From Oceanimonas aquatica (lineage in GTDB: Bacteria > Pseudomonadota > Gammaproteobacteria > Enterobacterales > Aeromonadaceae), in NCBI RefSeq assembly GCF_030732065.1, contig NZ_JAVBHX010000008.1:124001-188000 (forward strand): a stretch of DNA of 64,000 bases. The letters are read 5' to 3'. Under the pieces are notes generated by a model. That model did no database searches, was not told the DNA's origin, and worked only from the letters and a program-made list of their open reading frames with translations. Positions 9,271-19,653 of the stretch are shown here, piece by piece; position 1 is the first letter of the stretch, and every line of letters begins with the position of its first letter. The translations under genes and the position numbers were made by a program.

Positions 9271-9279
9271 ACCTGTTCA
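9250..9279 (-). promoter_or_regulatory. Candidate sspA promoter overlapping the petABC terminator
   Basis: On the minus strand TGAACA (-35) and TATACT (-10) are 18 bases apart. The -10 falls in the loop of the petABC terminator and the spacer covers one stem arm, so transcription through the hairpin and initiation from it may be linked. Confidence 0.5.
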
Positions 9280-9296
9280 GCTTAGACGACGTCGAT

Positions 9297-10031
9297 TCAG
9301 TGTACGTCCCGCCAGTACTCTTTCTTCAGCAGGTAGGCAATGACGAAGAAAATCGCCAGGAAGCCCAGTACCCAGTAGCCAAGACGCTGGCGCTCCAGCT
9401 TGACCGGCTCACCGGAGTACACCAGGAAGTTGACGATATCGAGTACCGCCTGGTCGTATTCGGCCGTAGTCAGCTCGCCGTTGCCGTCGGCCTTAATGCC
9501 CACCGGCGTCACCACTTCCACACCGTCAACGGTATGGGTTTCGGTTTCCAGACGCGCACTGCCCTGCAGCGGCTCCAGCACGTGAGGCATGCCCACGGAC
9601 GGGAACACCAGGTTGTTCACGCCAAACGGACGGCTGTCGTCCTTGTAGAAGGAACGCAGGTAAGTGTACAGCCAGTCGGCACCACGTACCCGGGCCACCA
9701 GGGTCAGATCCGGCGGCGCGGCGCCAAACCAGTTGGCGGCGTCGCTTTCAGGAATGGCGTTTTCCATCAGCTCACCGATGGGCACACCGGTGAAGTTGAG
9801 GTTGGCCTGCATCACATCTTCCGGAATGTCCAGATCCTGAGCAACGCGGTTATAACGCTGATATTGGGTGCTGTGGCAGCCGGAACAGTAGTTCATGAAC
9901 AACTTGGCGCCGTTTTGCAGTGACGCCTTGTCGGTCAGATCGTAGTCCGCCTCGTCCAGGTGAACATTGCCGCCGGCGGCAAAGGTCAGGGCCGGCAACA
10001 GCGCAAACAATGCAACAACTATCCTTTTCAT
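9297..10031 (-). CDS. petC: Cytochrome c1, ubiquinol-cytochrome c reductase
   Basis: Heme c subunit of the cytochrome bc1 complex, which passes electrons from the Rieske protein to soluble cytochrome c on the periplasmic side. The 244-residue protein has a Sec signal (MKRIVVALFALLPALTFA), a CSGCH heme-binding motif near residue 47, a downstream Met-containing axial-ligand region (VGMPHVLE), and a C-terminal membrane anchor (about 215-235, WVLGFLAIFFVIAYLL). The ATG overlaps the petB stop (ATGA). A longer in-frame start exists inside petB but would destroy the signal peptide. Confidence 0.96.
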   Translation of the reverse strand: MKRIVVALFALLPALTFAAGGNVHLDEADYDLTDKASLQNGAKLFMNYCSGCHSTQYQRYNRVAQDLDIPEDVMQANLNFTGVPIGELMENAIPESDAANWFGAAPPDLTLVARVRGADWLYTYLRSFYKDDSRPFGVNNLVFPSVGMPHVLEPLQGSARLETETHTVDGVEVVTPVGIKADGNGELTTAEYDQAVLDIVNFLVYSGEPVKLERQRLGYWVLGFLAIFFVIAYLLKKEYWRDVH

Positions 10032-11245
10032 TTGAACGTTACCCTCTCTGGCAGCGGCTTGGTTTTTTCGTTTTTGCTGTAGAAGAACAACAGCACGAAG
10101 AAGGCAAAATAGCCGAAGGAACATACCTGAGCCAGCAGCGTCAGGGTCGGAGTAGACGGCAGCGCGCCCAGAATACCCAGAATGATAAAGCAGATCACGA
10201 ACTGAACGATGTTCAGCAGGTGCAGCTTGCTGCGGTAGCGGAAGGAGCGCACCTTGCAGCGATCCAGCCAGGGCAGCACAAACAGCACGGCAATGGACAG
10301 GCCCATCAGGATAACACCCATCAGCTTGTCGGGTACCGCCCGCAGAATGGCGTAGAAGGGAGTGAAGTACCATACCGGGGCAATGTGCTCGGGGGTCTTC
10401 AGGCCGTTGGCCGCTTCAAAGTTCGGCGCTTCCAGGAAGTAGCCGCCGCCTTCGGGCATAAAGAAGATCACAAAGCTGAAGAAGAACAGGAAGCCCGCCA
10501 CACCAACAATGTCTTTCACTGTGTAGTAGGGGTGGAAGGGAATGGCGTCTTTCGGCCAGCCGTTTTCGTCCTTGTTCTTCTTGATGTCGATTCCGTCGGG
10601 GTTGTTGGAACCCACTTCGTGCAGGGCCACGATGTGCAGGAACACCAGGATCACCAGCACCAGCGGCAGGGCAATCACGTGCAGCGCAAAGAAGCGGTTC
10701 AGGGTGGCGCCGGAGATTACATAATCACCCCGAATCCACAGGGTCAAATCGTCGCCGATGACCGGAATGGCCCCGAACAGCGAGATGATAACCTGGGCAC
10801 CCCAGTAGGACATCTGTCCCCAGGGCAGCAGGTAACCCATGAAAGCTTCTGCCATCAGTACCAGGAAGATCAGCATGCCAAACAGCCACAGCAGCTCACG
10901 CGGCTTCTGGTAAGAGCCGTAGATCAGGCCCCGGAACATGTGCAGGTAGACCACCACAAAGAAGGCAGACGCACCGGTACTGTGCATGTAACGCAGCAGC
11001 CAGCCGTATTCCACGTCCCGCATGATGTATTCGATGGAGGCAAAGGCGCCTTCACCGGACGGGTTGTAGTTCATGGTCAGCCAGATACCGGTGAGGATCT
11101 GGTTTACCAGTACCAGCATGGCCAGAGAGCCAAAGAAGTACCAGAAGTTGAAGTTTTTGGGCGCGGGATACTGACCTACGTGCTTGTTGTAGGTCGCCGT
11201 CATCGGAATGCGCTCGTCGATCCAGCTTACGAGTTTACCCAGCAT
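10028..11245 (-). CDS. petB: Cytochrome b, ubiquinol-cytochrome c reductase
   Basis: Membrane-embedded diheme subunit of complex III that oxidizes quinol at the Qo site and reduces quinone at the Qi site. The 405-residue product has about eight membrane helices. Heme-ligand histidines are in RYMHSTGASAFF and VYLHMFRGL, paired with FFALHVIALPL and LVFLHIVALHEVG. The Qo-site PEW equivalent is seen as PVWYFTPFYAILRAVP. The ATG has AAGGAG upstream; a longer in-frame start was rejected. It lies between petA and petC in the usual order. Confidence 0.97.
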   Translation of the reverse strand: MLGKLVSWIDERIPMTATYNKHVGQYPAPKNFNFWYFFGSLAMLVLVNQILTGIWLTMNYNPSGEGAFASIEYIMRDVEYGWLLRYMHSTGASAFFVVVYLHMFRGLIYGSYQKPRELLWLFGMLIFLVLMAEAFMGYLLPWGQMSYWGAQVIISLFGAIPVIGDDLTLWIRGDYVISGATLNRFFALHVIALPLVLVILVFLHIVALHEVGSNNPDGIDIKKNKDENGWPKDAIPFHPYYTVKDIVGVAGFLFFFSFVIFFMPEGGGYFLEAPNFEAANGLKTPEHIAPVWYFTPFYAILRAVPDKLMGVILMGLSIAVLFVLPWLDRCKVRSFRYRSKLHLLNIVQFVICFIILGILGALPSTPTLTLLAQVCSFGYFAFFVLLFFYSKNEKTKPLPERVTFK

Positions 11246-11249
11246 GATG

Positions 11250-11840
11250 TTAGGCTCCTTCCTTGTCTTCGCCCACCAGAATGGTGGCGTCGTTGACATA
11301 GTAATAAGGGGGAATGACCAGGTTCAGCGGAGCCGGAACCCCCTGGAACACGCGGCCGGCCATGTCAAACTTGGAACCGTGACAGGGGCAGAAGAAGCCG
11401 GCGCTCACACCCTGTACCTGCTCACCGAAGCTGTCGGGCAGGTAGGTGGGCGAACAGCCCAGGTGAGTACACAGACCCACGGCCACGAATACCTCGGGCT
11501 TGATGGAACGGTAAGCATTCTGGGCATAACCCGGCTGTTGCGGCTGCTCGGAGGCAGGATCCCGCAGCTGGTTGTCATGCTTGGGCAGCCCGTCCAGGAT
11601 GTCCTGGCTGCGACGCACGACCCATACCGGCTTGCCACGCCACTCTACCCGAATCAACTGACCGGGCTCCATTTTGCTGATGTCGACTTCTACCGGCGCA
11701 CCGGCGGCTTTCGCCTTGGCACTGGGGTTCCACGATGCTATGAAGGGCACAGCGGCAAACGCAGCTCCGACCCCACCCACAACTGTGGTTGACCAGGTCA
11801 GAAATCTGCGGCGACCGGTATCAACTGGCGCATTGCTCAT
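11250..11840 (-). CDS. petA: Rieske iron-sulfur subunit of cytochrome bc1
   Basis: Electron carrier of complex III with a 2Fe-2S cluster. The 196-residue protein has a twin-arginine signal-anchor (GRRRFLTWSTTVVGGVGAAF, about residues 9-28) and the two cluster-binding boxes, CTHLGC and CPCHGS, both containing Cys and His ligands. ATG chosen at MSNAPVD, which preserves the usual length and places the RR motif correctly. First gene of petABC. Confidence 0.97.
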   Translation of the reverse strand: MSNAPVDTGRRRFLTWSTTVVGGVGAAFAAVPFIASWNPSAKAKAAGAPVEVDISKMEPGQLIRVEWRGKPVWVVRRSQDILDGLPKHDNQLRDPASEQPQQPGYAQNAYRSIKPEVFVAVGLCTHLGCSPTYLPDSFGEQVQGVSAGFFCPCHGSKFDMAGRVFQGVPAPLNLVIPPYYYVNDATILVGEDKEGA

Positions 11841-12005
11841 CCAAAAACTCTCCCATTTGGTCTCCGCGCATTTATTTTTCGTTCCATGCATTGAACCTGC
11901 GATGTGGCAACCGCGGCGGATATCATGGTTTCAATTGCCACAAAAAACCCGGAAATTCTAATGAAAAGCGCGGTCTTTTACAAGGACGGCCAGAGTGCCG
12001 GAGCT

Positions 12006-12034
12006 CTCATATATGACGCCACAATTTGTTTCAA
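12006..12034 (-). promoter_or_regulatory. Candidate petABC promoter
   Basis: In the AT-richer 297-base gap upstream of petA, TTGAAA and TATGAG are 17 bases apart on the minus strand, placing a start about 165 bases before petA. The -10 matches only 4 of 6. A 70-codon ORF on the plus strand in this gap has no support. Apart from this and the rpsI terminator I see nothing else in the gap. Confidence 0.35.
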
Positions 12035-12087
12035 ATCAATATATAAGCAACAAGTCATTGATTCGAAAGAACCGCCTTTCAACAATA

Positions 12088-12114
12088 AAAAAGCCCGGGT
12101 AAACCGGGCTTTTT
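12088..12114 (-). terminator. Terminator of rplM-rpsI
   Basis: Stem AAAAAGCCCGG / CCGGGCTTTTT with a 5-base loop, 24 bases downstream of rpsI. The minus-strand read ends in a T-run, a classic intrinsic terminator. Confidence 0.88.
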
Positions 12115-12137
12115 GATATACAAGACTGCTGTCCCAA

Positions 12138-12530
12138 TTAACGCTTGGAGAACTGGGGACGCTTACGCGCCTTGTGCAGACCAACTTTCTTACGCTCAAC
12201 GCGACGGGCGTCACGGGTCACGAAGCCGGCCTTGCGCAGGGCACCGCGCAGGGTCTCGTCATACTGCATCAGGGCACGGGTAATGCCGTGACGGATGGCG
12301 CCAGCCTGACCGGAGATACCACCACCAGCAACGGTGATGAACAGGTCCAGCTTTTCGCTCAGTTCAGTCAGTTCCAGCGGCTGACGAACCACCATGCGGG
12401 CGGTTTCACGACCGAAGTACTGATCCAGTGAACGCTGGTTGATAACGATGTTACCGCTGCCCGCCTTTACGAATACGCGCGCAGTGGAGCTTTTGCGACG
12501 GCCGGTACCGTAGTATTGAGTTTCTGCCAT
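12138..12530 (-). CDS. rpsI: 30S ribosomal protein S9 (uS9)
   Basis: Small-subunit protein whose C-terminal tail reaches the P-site tRNA. The 130-residue product starts [20 protein letters not shown] and ends in the basic tail [11 protein letters not shown], both highly conserved, with [19 protein letters not shown] in the middle. It is 15 bases downstream of rplM in the universal rplM-rpsI pair. Confidence 0.99.
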   Translation of the reverse strand: MAETQYYGTGRRKSSTARVFVKAGSGNIVINQRSLDQYFGRETARMVVRQPLELTELSEKLDLFITVAGGGISGQAGAIRHGITRALMQYDETLRGALRKAGFVTRDARRVERKKVGLHKARKRPQFSKR

Positions 12531-12545
12531 TTGCCTAATCCCGCC

Positions 12546-12974
12546 TTAGATGTCAAGTACTTGAGGTTGTTGCGCAGCATGGTTGTGCTGGCTGCCCGCA
12601 TAGACTTTCATCTTGCGGTACATGGCACGACCCAGGGGGCCGCGGGGCAGCATGCCGCGTACGGCAGACTCGATTACCATCTCGGGCTTACGGTCGATCA
12701 GCTTTTCGAAGCTGATGGACTTGATGCCACCCGGGAAGCCGGAGTGAGAGTAGTAAATCTTGTCAGACGCTTTATTACCGGTAACTTTTACTTTCTCGGC
12801 ATTGATCACGATGATGTAATCACCGCAGTCAACGTGAGGAGTGAATTCCGGCTTGTGCTTACCGCGCAGGCGGCGGGCGATCTCGGTGGCCAGACGACCC
12901 AGAGTTTTGCCCTCTGCATCAACAACATACCAGTCACGCTTGACGGTTTCTGGCTTAGCAACAAAAGTTTTCAT
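12546..12974 (-). CDS. rplM: 50S ribosomal protein L13 (uL13)
   Basis: Large-subunit assembly protein of 142 residues. It starts [20 protein letters not shown] and has the conserved [17 protein letters not shown], the [16 protein letters not shown] block, [10 protein letters not shown] and [10 protein letters not shown]. The longer in-frame start upstream is rejected because family members begin at this Met. Promoted by a TATAAT element about 140 bases upstream. Confidence 0.99.
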   Translation of the reverse strand: MKTFVAKPETVKRDWYVVDAEGKTLGRLATEIARRLRGKHKPEFTPHVDCGDYIIVINAEKVKVTGNKASDKIYYSHSGFPGGIKSISFEKLIDRKPEMVIESAVRGMLPRGPLGRAMYRKMKVYAGSQHNHAAQQPQVLDI

Positions 12975-13112
12975 GGATGAACCCAAATTACTGAAAATGA
13001 ATCCTACACTTGCGCAAATGCGCAAAACACGACCAGACCCCCTACCCCTTCGAGTAGCTGTCTGCTTACTGTGATGCCACCTTATCGGCAGCTGTGTAAC
13101 GTGGGCCGGGCG

Positions 13113-13118
13113 ATTATA
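13113..13118 (-). promoter_or_regulatory. -10 element of rplM-rpsI promoter
   Basis: A perfect TATAAT on the minus strand in the zapE-rplM gap. The 17-base-upstream hexamer (GTGATT) is a poor -35. Transcription from here gives a leader of about 130 bases before rplM, in which I recognise no known regulatory structure. Confidence 0.55.
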
Positions 13119-13225
13119 GGTAAAGTAGCCTTAAAAATCACCTGCTAATTTCAATGCCCGTTGAAACCGGCCGGCTCGCCCGCCCTTCCCCCGACCATGC
13201 CTCGGATCGGGGGCGCATATTGTGA

Positions 13226-14326
13226 CTAAGGAAGGTGCTCTCTGGCAAGATATTCATGGGATTGCATTTCGGTCAGCCGCGATAAACAGCGCCGAAACTC
13301 GAAATCGAGCCGTCCTTCTCCGTATAACTGCTCCATGGGCACTGCCGCCGAGATAATGAGCTTGACGTGACGTTCGTAGAACTCGTCCACCATGGCGATA
13401 AAGCGCCGGGCGGCATCGTCACTGTCGAGCCCCATGGGCTGCACATCCGCCAGCAGCACGCTGTGGTAGCAGCGGGCCAGCTCAATGTAGTCGAGCTGGG
13501 AGCGGGCGGTGCAGCACAGTTCCTCAAAGCCGATGTAGAGCACGCCGTCGCCCTCGGCGATGGTGGTCAGGCGGCGGTGGTTGACCTCGATGTCGGCGCC
13601 CCAGCGTCCCGGCTCGTTGCTCAGACGGGCGAAATACTGCTCCAGGTTGGCGCTGGCACTGGCGTCGAGGGGGGAATGATAGATTTCCGCCTGCTGCAGG
13701 GTGCGCAACCGGTAATCGGTGCCCGAGTCGACGTTGATCACCTCGCAGTTGGCCTTGATAAGCGCGATGGCCGGCAGAAAGCGGGCCCGCTGCAGGCCGT
13801 TGCGGTAGAGTTCGTCCGGGGGAATATTGGAGGTGGCCACCAGGATCACGCCGTGGCCGAACAGGTATTCAAACAGGGTGCCGAGGATCATGGCATCGGT
13901 GATGTCGGAGACGAAAAACTCGTCAAAGCAGATCACCCGGGCATCCCGGGCCAGCCGCTCGGCCACGGTTTTCAGCGGATCCGCCTGCCCTTTCAGGCTT
14001 TGCAGCTCGTCGTGCACCCGTACCATAAAGCGGTGAAAGTGCACCCGCAGCTTGCGCTCAAAGGGCAGACAGTCGTAAAAGGTATCCATCAGGTAGGTTT
14101 TGCCCCGGCCCACACCGCCCCAGAAATAGAGGCCGCGAATGGCAGGTGACTGTGTCTCCTGGCGCCCCCTCAGCCGCTGCCACAGACTGGGCTTGGGGAC
14201 TGCTGCGGGCCGAGCCGTAAGCTCATCGAACAGGCGCTGCAAATGGGCCACCGCCTCGGCCTGGGCCGGGTCGCGCACAAAGTCGGAACGGGTCAGATCC
14301 GCCTGGTATTTACTGCTGGGAGTCAT
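13226..14326 (-). CDS. zapE: Cell division protein ZapE (AFG1-like ATPase)
   Basis: AAA-type ATPase that associates with the Z-ring and destabilizes FtsZ polymers. The 366-residue protein has Walker A (GGVGRGKTYLMD), Walker B (VICFDEFFVSD) and the AFG1 block ILVATSNIPPDELY. Start chosen at MTPSSKYQADL, giving the family length; an in-frame start 43 codons upstream adds non-homologous sequence. Located beside rplM-rpsI as in many Gammaproteobacteria. Confidence 0.94.
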   Translation of the reverse strand: MTPSSKYQADLTRSDFVRDPAQAEAVAHLQRLFDELTARPAAVPKPSLWQRLRGRQETQSPAIRGLYFWGGVGRGKTYLMDTFYDCLPFERKLRVHFHRFMVRVHDELQSLKGQADPLKTVAERLARDARVICFDEFFVSDITDAMILGTLFEYLFGHGVILVATSNIPPDELYRNGLQRARFLPAIALIKANCEVINVDSGTDYRLRTLQQAEIYHSPLDASASANLEQYFARLSNEPGRWGADIEVNHRRLTTIAEGDGVLYIGFEELCCTARSQLDYIELARCYHSVLLADVQPMGLDSDDAARRFIAMVDEFYERHVKLIISAAVPMEQLYGEGRLDFEFRRCLSRLTEMQSHEYLAREHLP

Positions 14327-14463
14327 GGCTGTCACTGAATGAACACGAAGGGCGCCAGTGTAGCGAGGGGCTGTGGAAATCGGCAAGCAATGGGGGGCAG
14401 AGGCTTGATCTTCCACACAAAAACCACAATTAATGAAAACAGCACCATTTGGCACGCCGGTAT

Positions 14464-14491
14464 GGAACTCCGCTCACGACGGCGAGTCTGA
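14464..14491 (+). promoter_or_regulatory. Sigma-E (RpoE) promoter of degQ
   Basis: GGAACTC, then 16 bases, then TCTGA. This agrees closely with the sigma-E consensus GGAACTT-N15/16-TCTGA, and it lies about 50 bases before the degQ ATG. It implies activation by envelope stress, through the pathway that DegS, encoded next door, switches on. Confidence 0.75.
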
Positions 14492-14538
14492 ACAAACAAT
14501 TTCCGGTATTTATCGTTTGAACCGTTAGGAGCATATGC

Positions 14539-15897
14539 ATGAAAGCTCGACTTCCCCTGTTGTCCGCCCTGGCCCTGAGCATGGGCCTCGCCATTCTGCC
14601 CGCCGCCCAGGCCGCCCTGCCCTTTGGCGCCGGTACCGAGATCAACAGCCTGGCGCCGGTGGTGGAAAAGGTCAGCCCCGGCGTGGTCAATATTTCGGTG
14701 TCCGGCAGCAAGGTCAGCCGCCAGGTGCTGCCCGAGCCGTTCCGCTTTTTCTTTGGCCCCAACATGCCCGGCGAGCAGGTGCGCGAGCGTCCCTTTCAGG
14801 CCCTGGGCTCCGGGGTGATCATCGATGCCGACAAGGGCTATGTGATCACCAACAATCACGTGATTGAAGACGCCGATAAAATTTTGATCACCCTGATCGA
14901 TGGCCAGGAATACGAAGCCGAGCTGATCGGGTCCGACAAGGAGTCCGACATTGCCCTGCTCAAGGTGGACGCCAAAAACCTGGTGGAGATCGGCTTTGCC
15001 GACTCCGACAAACTCAGGGTGGGCGATTTCGCCATTGCCATCGGCAACCCCTTCGGCCTGGGCCAGACCGTGACCACCGGCGTGATCAGCGCGCTGGGGC
15101 GCACCGGCCTGAACGTGGAGAACCTGGAAAACTTTATTCAGACCGACGCCGCCATCAACTCCGGTAACTCCGGCGGCGCCCTGCTCGATCTCGAGGGCAA
15201 CCTGGTGGGCATCAATACCGCCATTCTGGGCCCGGGCGGCGGTAACATCGGCATCGGCTTTGCTATTCCCGCCAACATGGTGAAAAACCTGGCGGATCAG
15301 ATCCTGGAATACGGCGAAGTGCGCCGGGGCGTGCTGGGTGTGATGGGCGGCGAGCTCACCTCCGAGCTGGCCCGCACCTTTGGCTATCGCAGCCAGCACG
15401 GCGCCTTTGTCAGCCAGGTACTGGAAGACTCCGCCGCCGCCGAAGCCGGGCTCAAGGCCGGGGACATCATCATCAGCCTGGACGGCAAACCCATTCGCTC
15501 TTTTGGCGAGCTGCGCGCCAAGGTAGCCACCATGGGCGCCGATCGCACCGTGGAACTGGGGCTGTTCCGGGATGGCAAGGAAAAAACCCTGGAGGTGACC
15601 CTGGATCACGCCAGTGAGCAAAAGGTCGCTGCCAACACCCTGCATCAGGCGCTGGAAGGCGCGTCCCTGACCAACAGCGAGCACGGCGACGGCGTACGCG
15701 GCGTCAAGGTCACCGAGGTGACGCCCCGCTCTCCCGCCGCCCTGGCCGGTCTGGAAGAAGGCGATCTGATCATCGGCGTGAACCGCCAGCGGGTGAAGGA
15801 GCTGGGAGAATTGCGCAGAATCATCGAGGCCAAGCCGGAAGTGCTGGCCCTGAACATTCAGCGCGGCAATTCCTCCATTTATCTGGTGCTGAGATAA
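14539..15897 (+). CDS. degQ: Periplasmic serine endoprotease DegQ/DegP family (HtrA)
   Basis: Periplasmic HtrA protease-chaperone that degrades misfolded envelope proteins. The 452-residue protein has a Sec signal (residues 1-25, cut after AQA), a trypsin-like domain with the triad His in TNNHVIE, Asp in SDIALLK and Ser in GNSGGAL, then two PDZ domains (about 255-345 and 365-450). Length is close to E. coli DegQ, and the degQ-degS order supports that name, although the sigma-E-type promoter is more like degP regulation; either label is defensible. Confidence 0.95.
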   Translation: MKARLPLLSALALSMGLAILPAAQAALPFGAGTEINSLAPVVEKVSPGVVNISVSGSKVSRQVLPEPFRFFFGPNMPGEQVRERPFQALGSGVIIDADKGYVITNNHVIEDADKILITLIDGQEYEAELIGSDKESDIALLKVDAKNLVEIGFADSDKLRVGDFAIAIGNPFGLGQTVTTGVISALGRTGLNVENLENFIQTDAAINSGNSGGALLDLEGNLVGINTAILGPGGGNIGIGFAIPANMVKNLADQILEYGEVRRGVLGVMGGELTSELARTFGYRSQHGAFVSQVLEDSAAAEAGLKAGDIIISLDGKPIRSFGELRAKVATMGADRTVELGLFRDGKEKTLEVTLDHASEQKVAANTLHQALEGASLTNSEHGDGVRGVKVTEVTPRSPAALAGLEEGDLIIGVNRQRVKELGELRRIIEAKPEVLALNIQRGNSSIYLVLR

Positions 15898-15910
15898 CCC
15901 CCTGACACCA

Positions 15911-15939
15911 AAGGGAGTCTGCCGCCGGTGGACTCCCTT
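15911..15939 (+). terminator. Hairpin between degQ and degS
   Basis: A 9-bp stem (AAGGGAGTC / GACTCCCTT) with an 11-base loop right after degQ. There is no T-run, so it may be an attenuating or mRNA-protecting hairpin rather than a strong terminator. Confidence 0.4.
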
Positions 15940-15991
15940 ACCCACGCCTTTATGTTATGCTTGGTGGATTCAACAGCCACCACCCTTTGCC

Positions 15992-17089
15992 ATGCGGCCA
16001 GCTTCCCTTTTCAAATACAGTCTTCAGGGCGTGCTCTACGGCGTGCTGATGGCCGTGCTGCTGTTGTTACTGTTTCCCCAGTTGCGCACCCAGTCCATTG
16101 AGCACTGGTGGCGCAACCCCCAGGCCGGCATCACCAGTTTTGCCTATGCCGCCGCCCGGGCCGGTCCTGCCGTGGTCAATATCTACACCCGCAGCTTTCA
16201 GCACGGCGGCACCAGCCCGGAGCTGAGTGCCACCGGTCTGGGCTCGGGGGTGATCATGTCATCCCGCGGCTATGTGCTGACCAACTACCATGTGATTGCC
16301 GAGGCCGATCAGGTGATAGTCGCGCTGCAGGATGGCCGCATCATTGCCGGCAAGGTCATCGGCTTTGATGTCCCCACGGATCTGGCGGTGCTGAAGATCG
16401 ACGCCGACCGGCTGCCCGCCATTCCCCAGAGCGAGGATCTCGCTCCTCAGGTAGGGGATATCGTGCTGGCCATCGGCAACCCCTACAACGTGGGCCAGAC
16501 CATCACTCAGGGCATTATCAGCGCCACCGGCCGCAGCGGCCTGTCGAGCATGGGCCCGGACAGCAACGGCCGCCAGGATCTGCTGCAGACCGACGCCGCC
16601 ATCAATGCCGGCAACTCCGGTGGTGCCCTGGTCAATGTGTATGGCGAGCTGGTGGGCATCAACACCGCTTCCTTTCAGAGCGTGGCCCATCAGGAAAGCT
16701 ACGGCATCAGCTTTGCCATTCCCTATGCCCTGGCCACCCGCATCATGCAGGATCTGATCACCAACGGCCGGGTCATTCGCGGCTACCTGGGCATTGGCGG
16801 CGCCGACATTCCACCGGTGATGGCCCGGCTGCTGAATCTGGAAGAGCGGGCCGGTATTTACGTGGACAACGTCAGCCCGGACGCGCCCGCCGACAAGGCC
16901 GGCATTACCAGCGGCGACGTGCTGCTGGCCATCAATGGCGAGGAGATCATCAATACCCGCCAGGCCATGGACATGGTGGCGGAAACCCGGCCGGGCACGG
17001 AAATTCGCGTCACCCTGCTGCGCGCGGGCAAAATTCTTACCCTGCCGGTACAGATAGAGGAAGACCGCCGCTTTCAGCGCCTTCGATAA
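15992..17089 (+). CDS. degS: Site-1 protease DegS of the sigma-E pathway
   Basis: Inner-membrane-anchored HtrA protease that cleaves the anti-sigma factor RseA when misfolded porin C-termini bind its PDZ domain. The 365 residues contain one N-terminal membrane anchor (about 10-29, LQGVLYGVLMAVLLLLLFP), the triad His in LTNYHVIAEAD, Asp in TDLAVLKID, Ser in AGNSGGALVN, and a single PDZ domain (about 260-345). The single PDZ and the anchor separate it from DegQ. Confidence 0.96.
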   Translation: MRPASLFKYSLQGVLYGVLMAVLLLLLFPQLRTQSIEHWWRNPQAGITSFAYAAARAGPAVVNIYTRSFQHGGTSPELSATGLGSGVIMSSRGYVLTNYHVIAEADQVIVALQDGRIIAGKVIGFDVPTDLAVLKIDADRLPAIPQSEDLAPQVGDIVLAIGNPYNVGQTITQGIISATGRSGLSSMGPDSNGRQDLLQTDAAINAGNSGGALVNVYGELVGINTASFQSVAHQESYGISFAIPYALATRIMQDLITNGRVIRGYLGIGGADIPPVMARLLNLEERAGIYVDNVSPDAPADKAGITSGDVLLAINGEEIINTRQAMDMVAETRPGTEIRVTLLRAGKILTLPVQIEEDRRFQRLR

Positions 17090-17121
17090 ATAAGGCCGTA
17101 AGCATGTAACGTTGCCAATAA

Positions 17122-17152
17122 AAACGGGAAGACATTCAATGTCTTCCCGTTT
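17122..17152. terminator. Bidirectional terminator between degS and murA
   Basis: A perfect 15-bp inverted repeat (AAACGGGAAGACATT / AATGTCTTCCCGTTT) about a single central base, lying between convergent degS and murA. The T-runs are short, but the stem is very stable. Confidence 0.75.
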
Positions 17153-17193
17153 AACTGTTAACGCAGCCCACCCGGGCGACACTCGCTCAGAAC

Positions 17194-18711
<1,518 letters not shown>

Positions 18712-18725
<14 letters not shown>

Positions 18726-18996
18726 GTTGGCTCCGGGAATCGGTTTCGGGCAGCTCAAACAGTGAGCTGACTCCATACAAATCGGCAAGAGGATAAAAAC
18801 TGTCGGGGGGCGAACACAGCGCCAGGCGCTGGTCACGGGCCGCCAGGGCCTGGCTCCACTGCACCAGCAGCGCCAGACCCACCGAATCGATGCGCTCAAC
18901 CGCGCTCAGATCGGCACGGGTCTCGGCAAACAGGGTATCACGCTCCGCCCACCAGGCGGGCAATTGCTCCCGGGTCAGCGGACGGGTCAGTTTCAT
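18712..18996 (-). CDS. mlaB: MlaB STAS-domain subunit of the Mla ABC transporter
   Basis: Cytoplasmic STAS protein that binds the ATPase MlaF and stabilizes the MlaFEDB complex. The 94-residue product has the STAS core ADLSAVERIDSVGLALL, in which the DS(V)G motif is conserved. It overlaps both mlaC (4 bases, ATGA) and ibaG (14 bases). Confidence 0.92.
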
Positions 18997-19625
18997 TGGG
19001 CGGTTTCCAGCGGGGCCACCGGCTTGCTGGTCAGCTCGCGCAGCTGGCCGCTGACCACATCAATGCCCTTCTGGCGGATCAGGCCGCTCAGCTCCGACTG
19101 CTTGGCGGAGAGCAGGCTGATGCCTTCGGCAATCATGTCAAACACCTTCCATTCGCCGGTGCGGCCGTTCTTGCGCAGCTTGAATTCCAGCTTGATTTCA
19201 GGCTTGTTCGGCTCCAGCACCGTCACCGGCACCGTGGCCAGCTTGTCGTCCGGGCCCACGGTGCCCTTGCCGATGTTCACGGTCTGCTGCTTGTAGGCGG
19301 CCAGAGCATCGGCATAGGTCACCACCAGGTAGTCACTGAAGGCACTCACAAAGCGCTCGCGCTGCTCGGCGGTGGTCTTGTTGAGCTGGCTGCCAATCAC
19401 GCGAAAGGCGGAAAAGCGCACGTCCACCGCCGGCAGCATTTCTTCCCGCACTATGGTGCGCAGGTGCGCGGGATTGGACGAGATCTCGCCCTGCTCCTGC
19501 TCAAGCCGGTCAAAGGTGCGCTGGGCCACCTGATCCACCAGCACATAGGGATCGGTACCGGCCAGGGCCGGCAGTGAAAACAGGCCGGTCAGTACCAGCA
19601 GCCAGGACATCAGTTGTTTTTTCAT
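18993..19625 (-). CDS. mlaC: Periplasmic phospholipid shuttle MlaC
   Basis: Soluble periplasmic carrier that moves phospholipids between the outer-membrane MlaA complex and inner-membrane MlaFEDB. The 210-residue product (E. coli 211) has a Sec signal (residues 1-22, LPALA) and the family segments DPYVLVDQVAQRTFDRL, RTIVREEMLPAVDVRF and RTGEWKVFDMIAEGISL. Third-last of the mla genes; it starts 28 bases after mlaD. Confidence 0.95.
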   Translation of the reverse strand: MKKQLMSWLLVLTGLFSLPALAGTDPYVLVDQVAQRTFDRLEQEQGEISSNPAHLRTIVREEMLPAVDVRFSAFRVIGSQLNKTTAEQRERFVSAFSDYLVVTYADALAAYKQQTVNIGKGTVGPDDKLATVPVTVLEPNKPEIKLEFKLRKNGRTGEWKVFDMIAEGISLLSAKQSELSGLIRQKGIDVVSGQLRELTSKPVAPLETAQ

Positions 19626-19653
19626 GATTCCTCCTCGGGGAAAATGGGCCGGT

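Noticed and set aside
9920-11296. 458-codon open frame antisense to petB
   Set aside because: Full overlap with a textbook cytochrome b; His/Gln-rich translation with no motif.
11904-12116. 70-codon ORF upstream of petA
   Set aside because: No ribosome site or recognisable family; its end runs into the rpsI terminator.
12975-13112. Possible ribosomal-protein leader structure before rplM
   Set aside because: I could not identify a known leader motif or convincing conserved stem; left uncalled.
14332-15945. 537-codon open frame antisense to degQ
   Set aside because: degQ has an intact protease triad, PDZ domains and a promoter; the antisense product looks like a compositional shadow.
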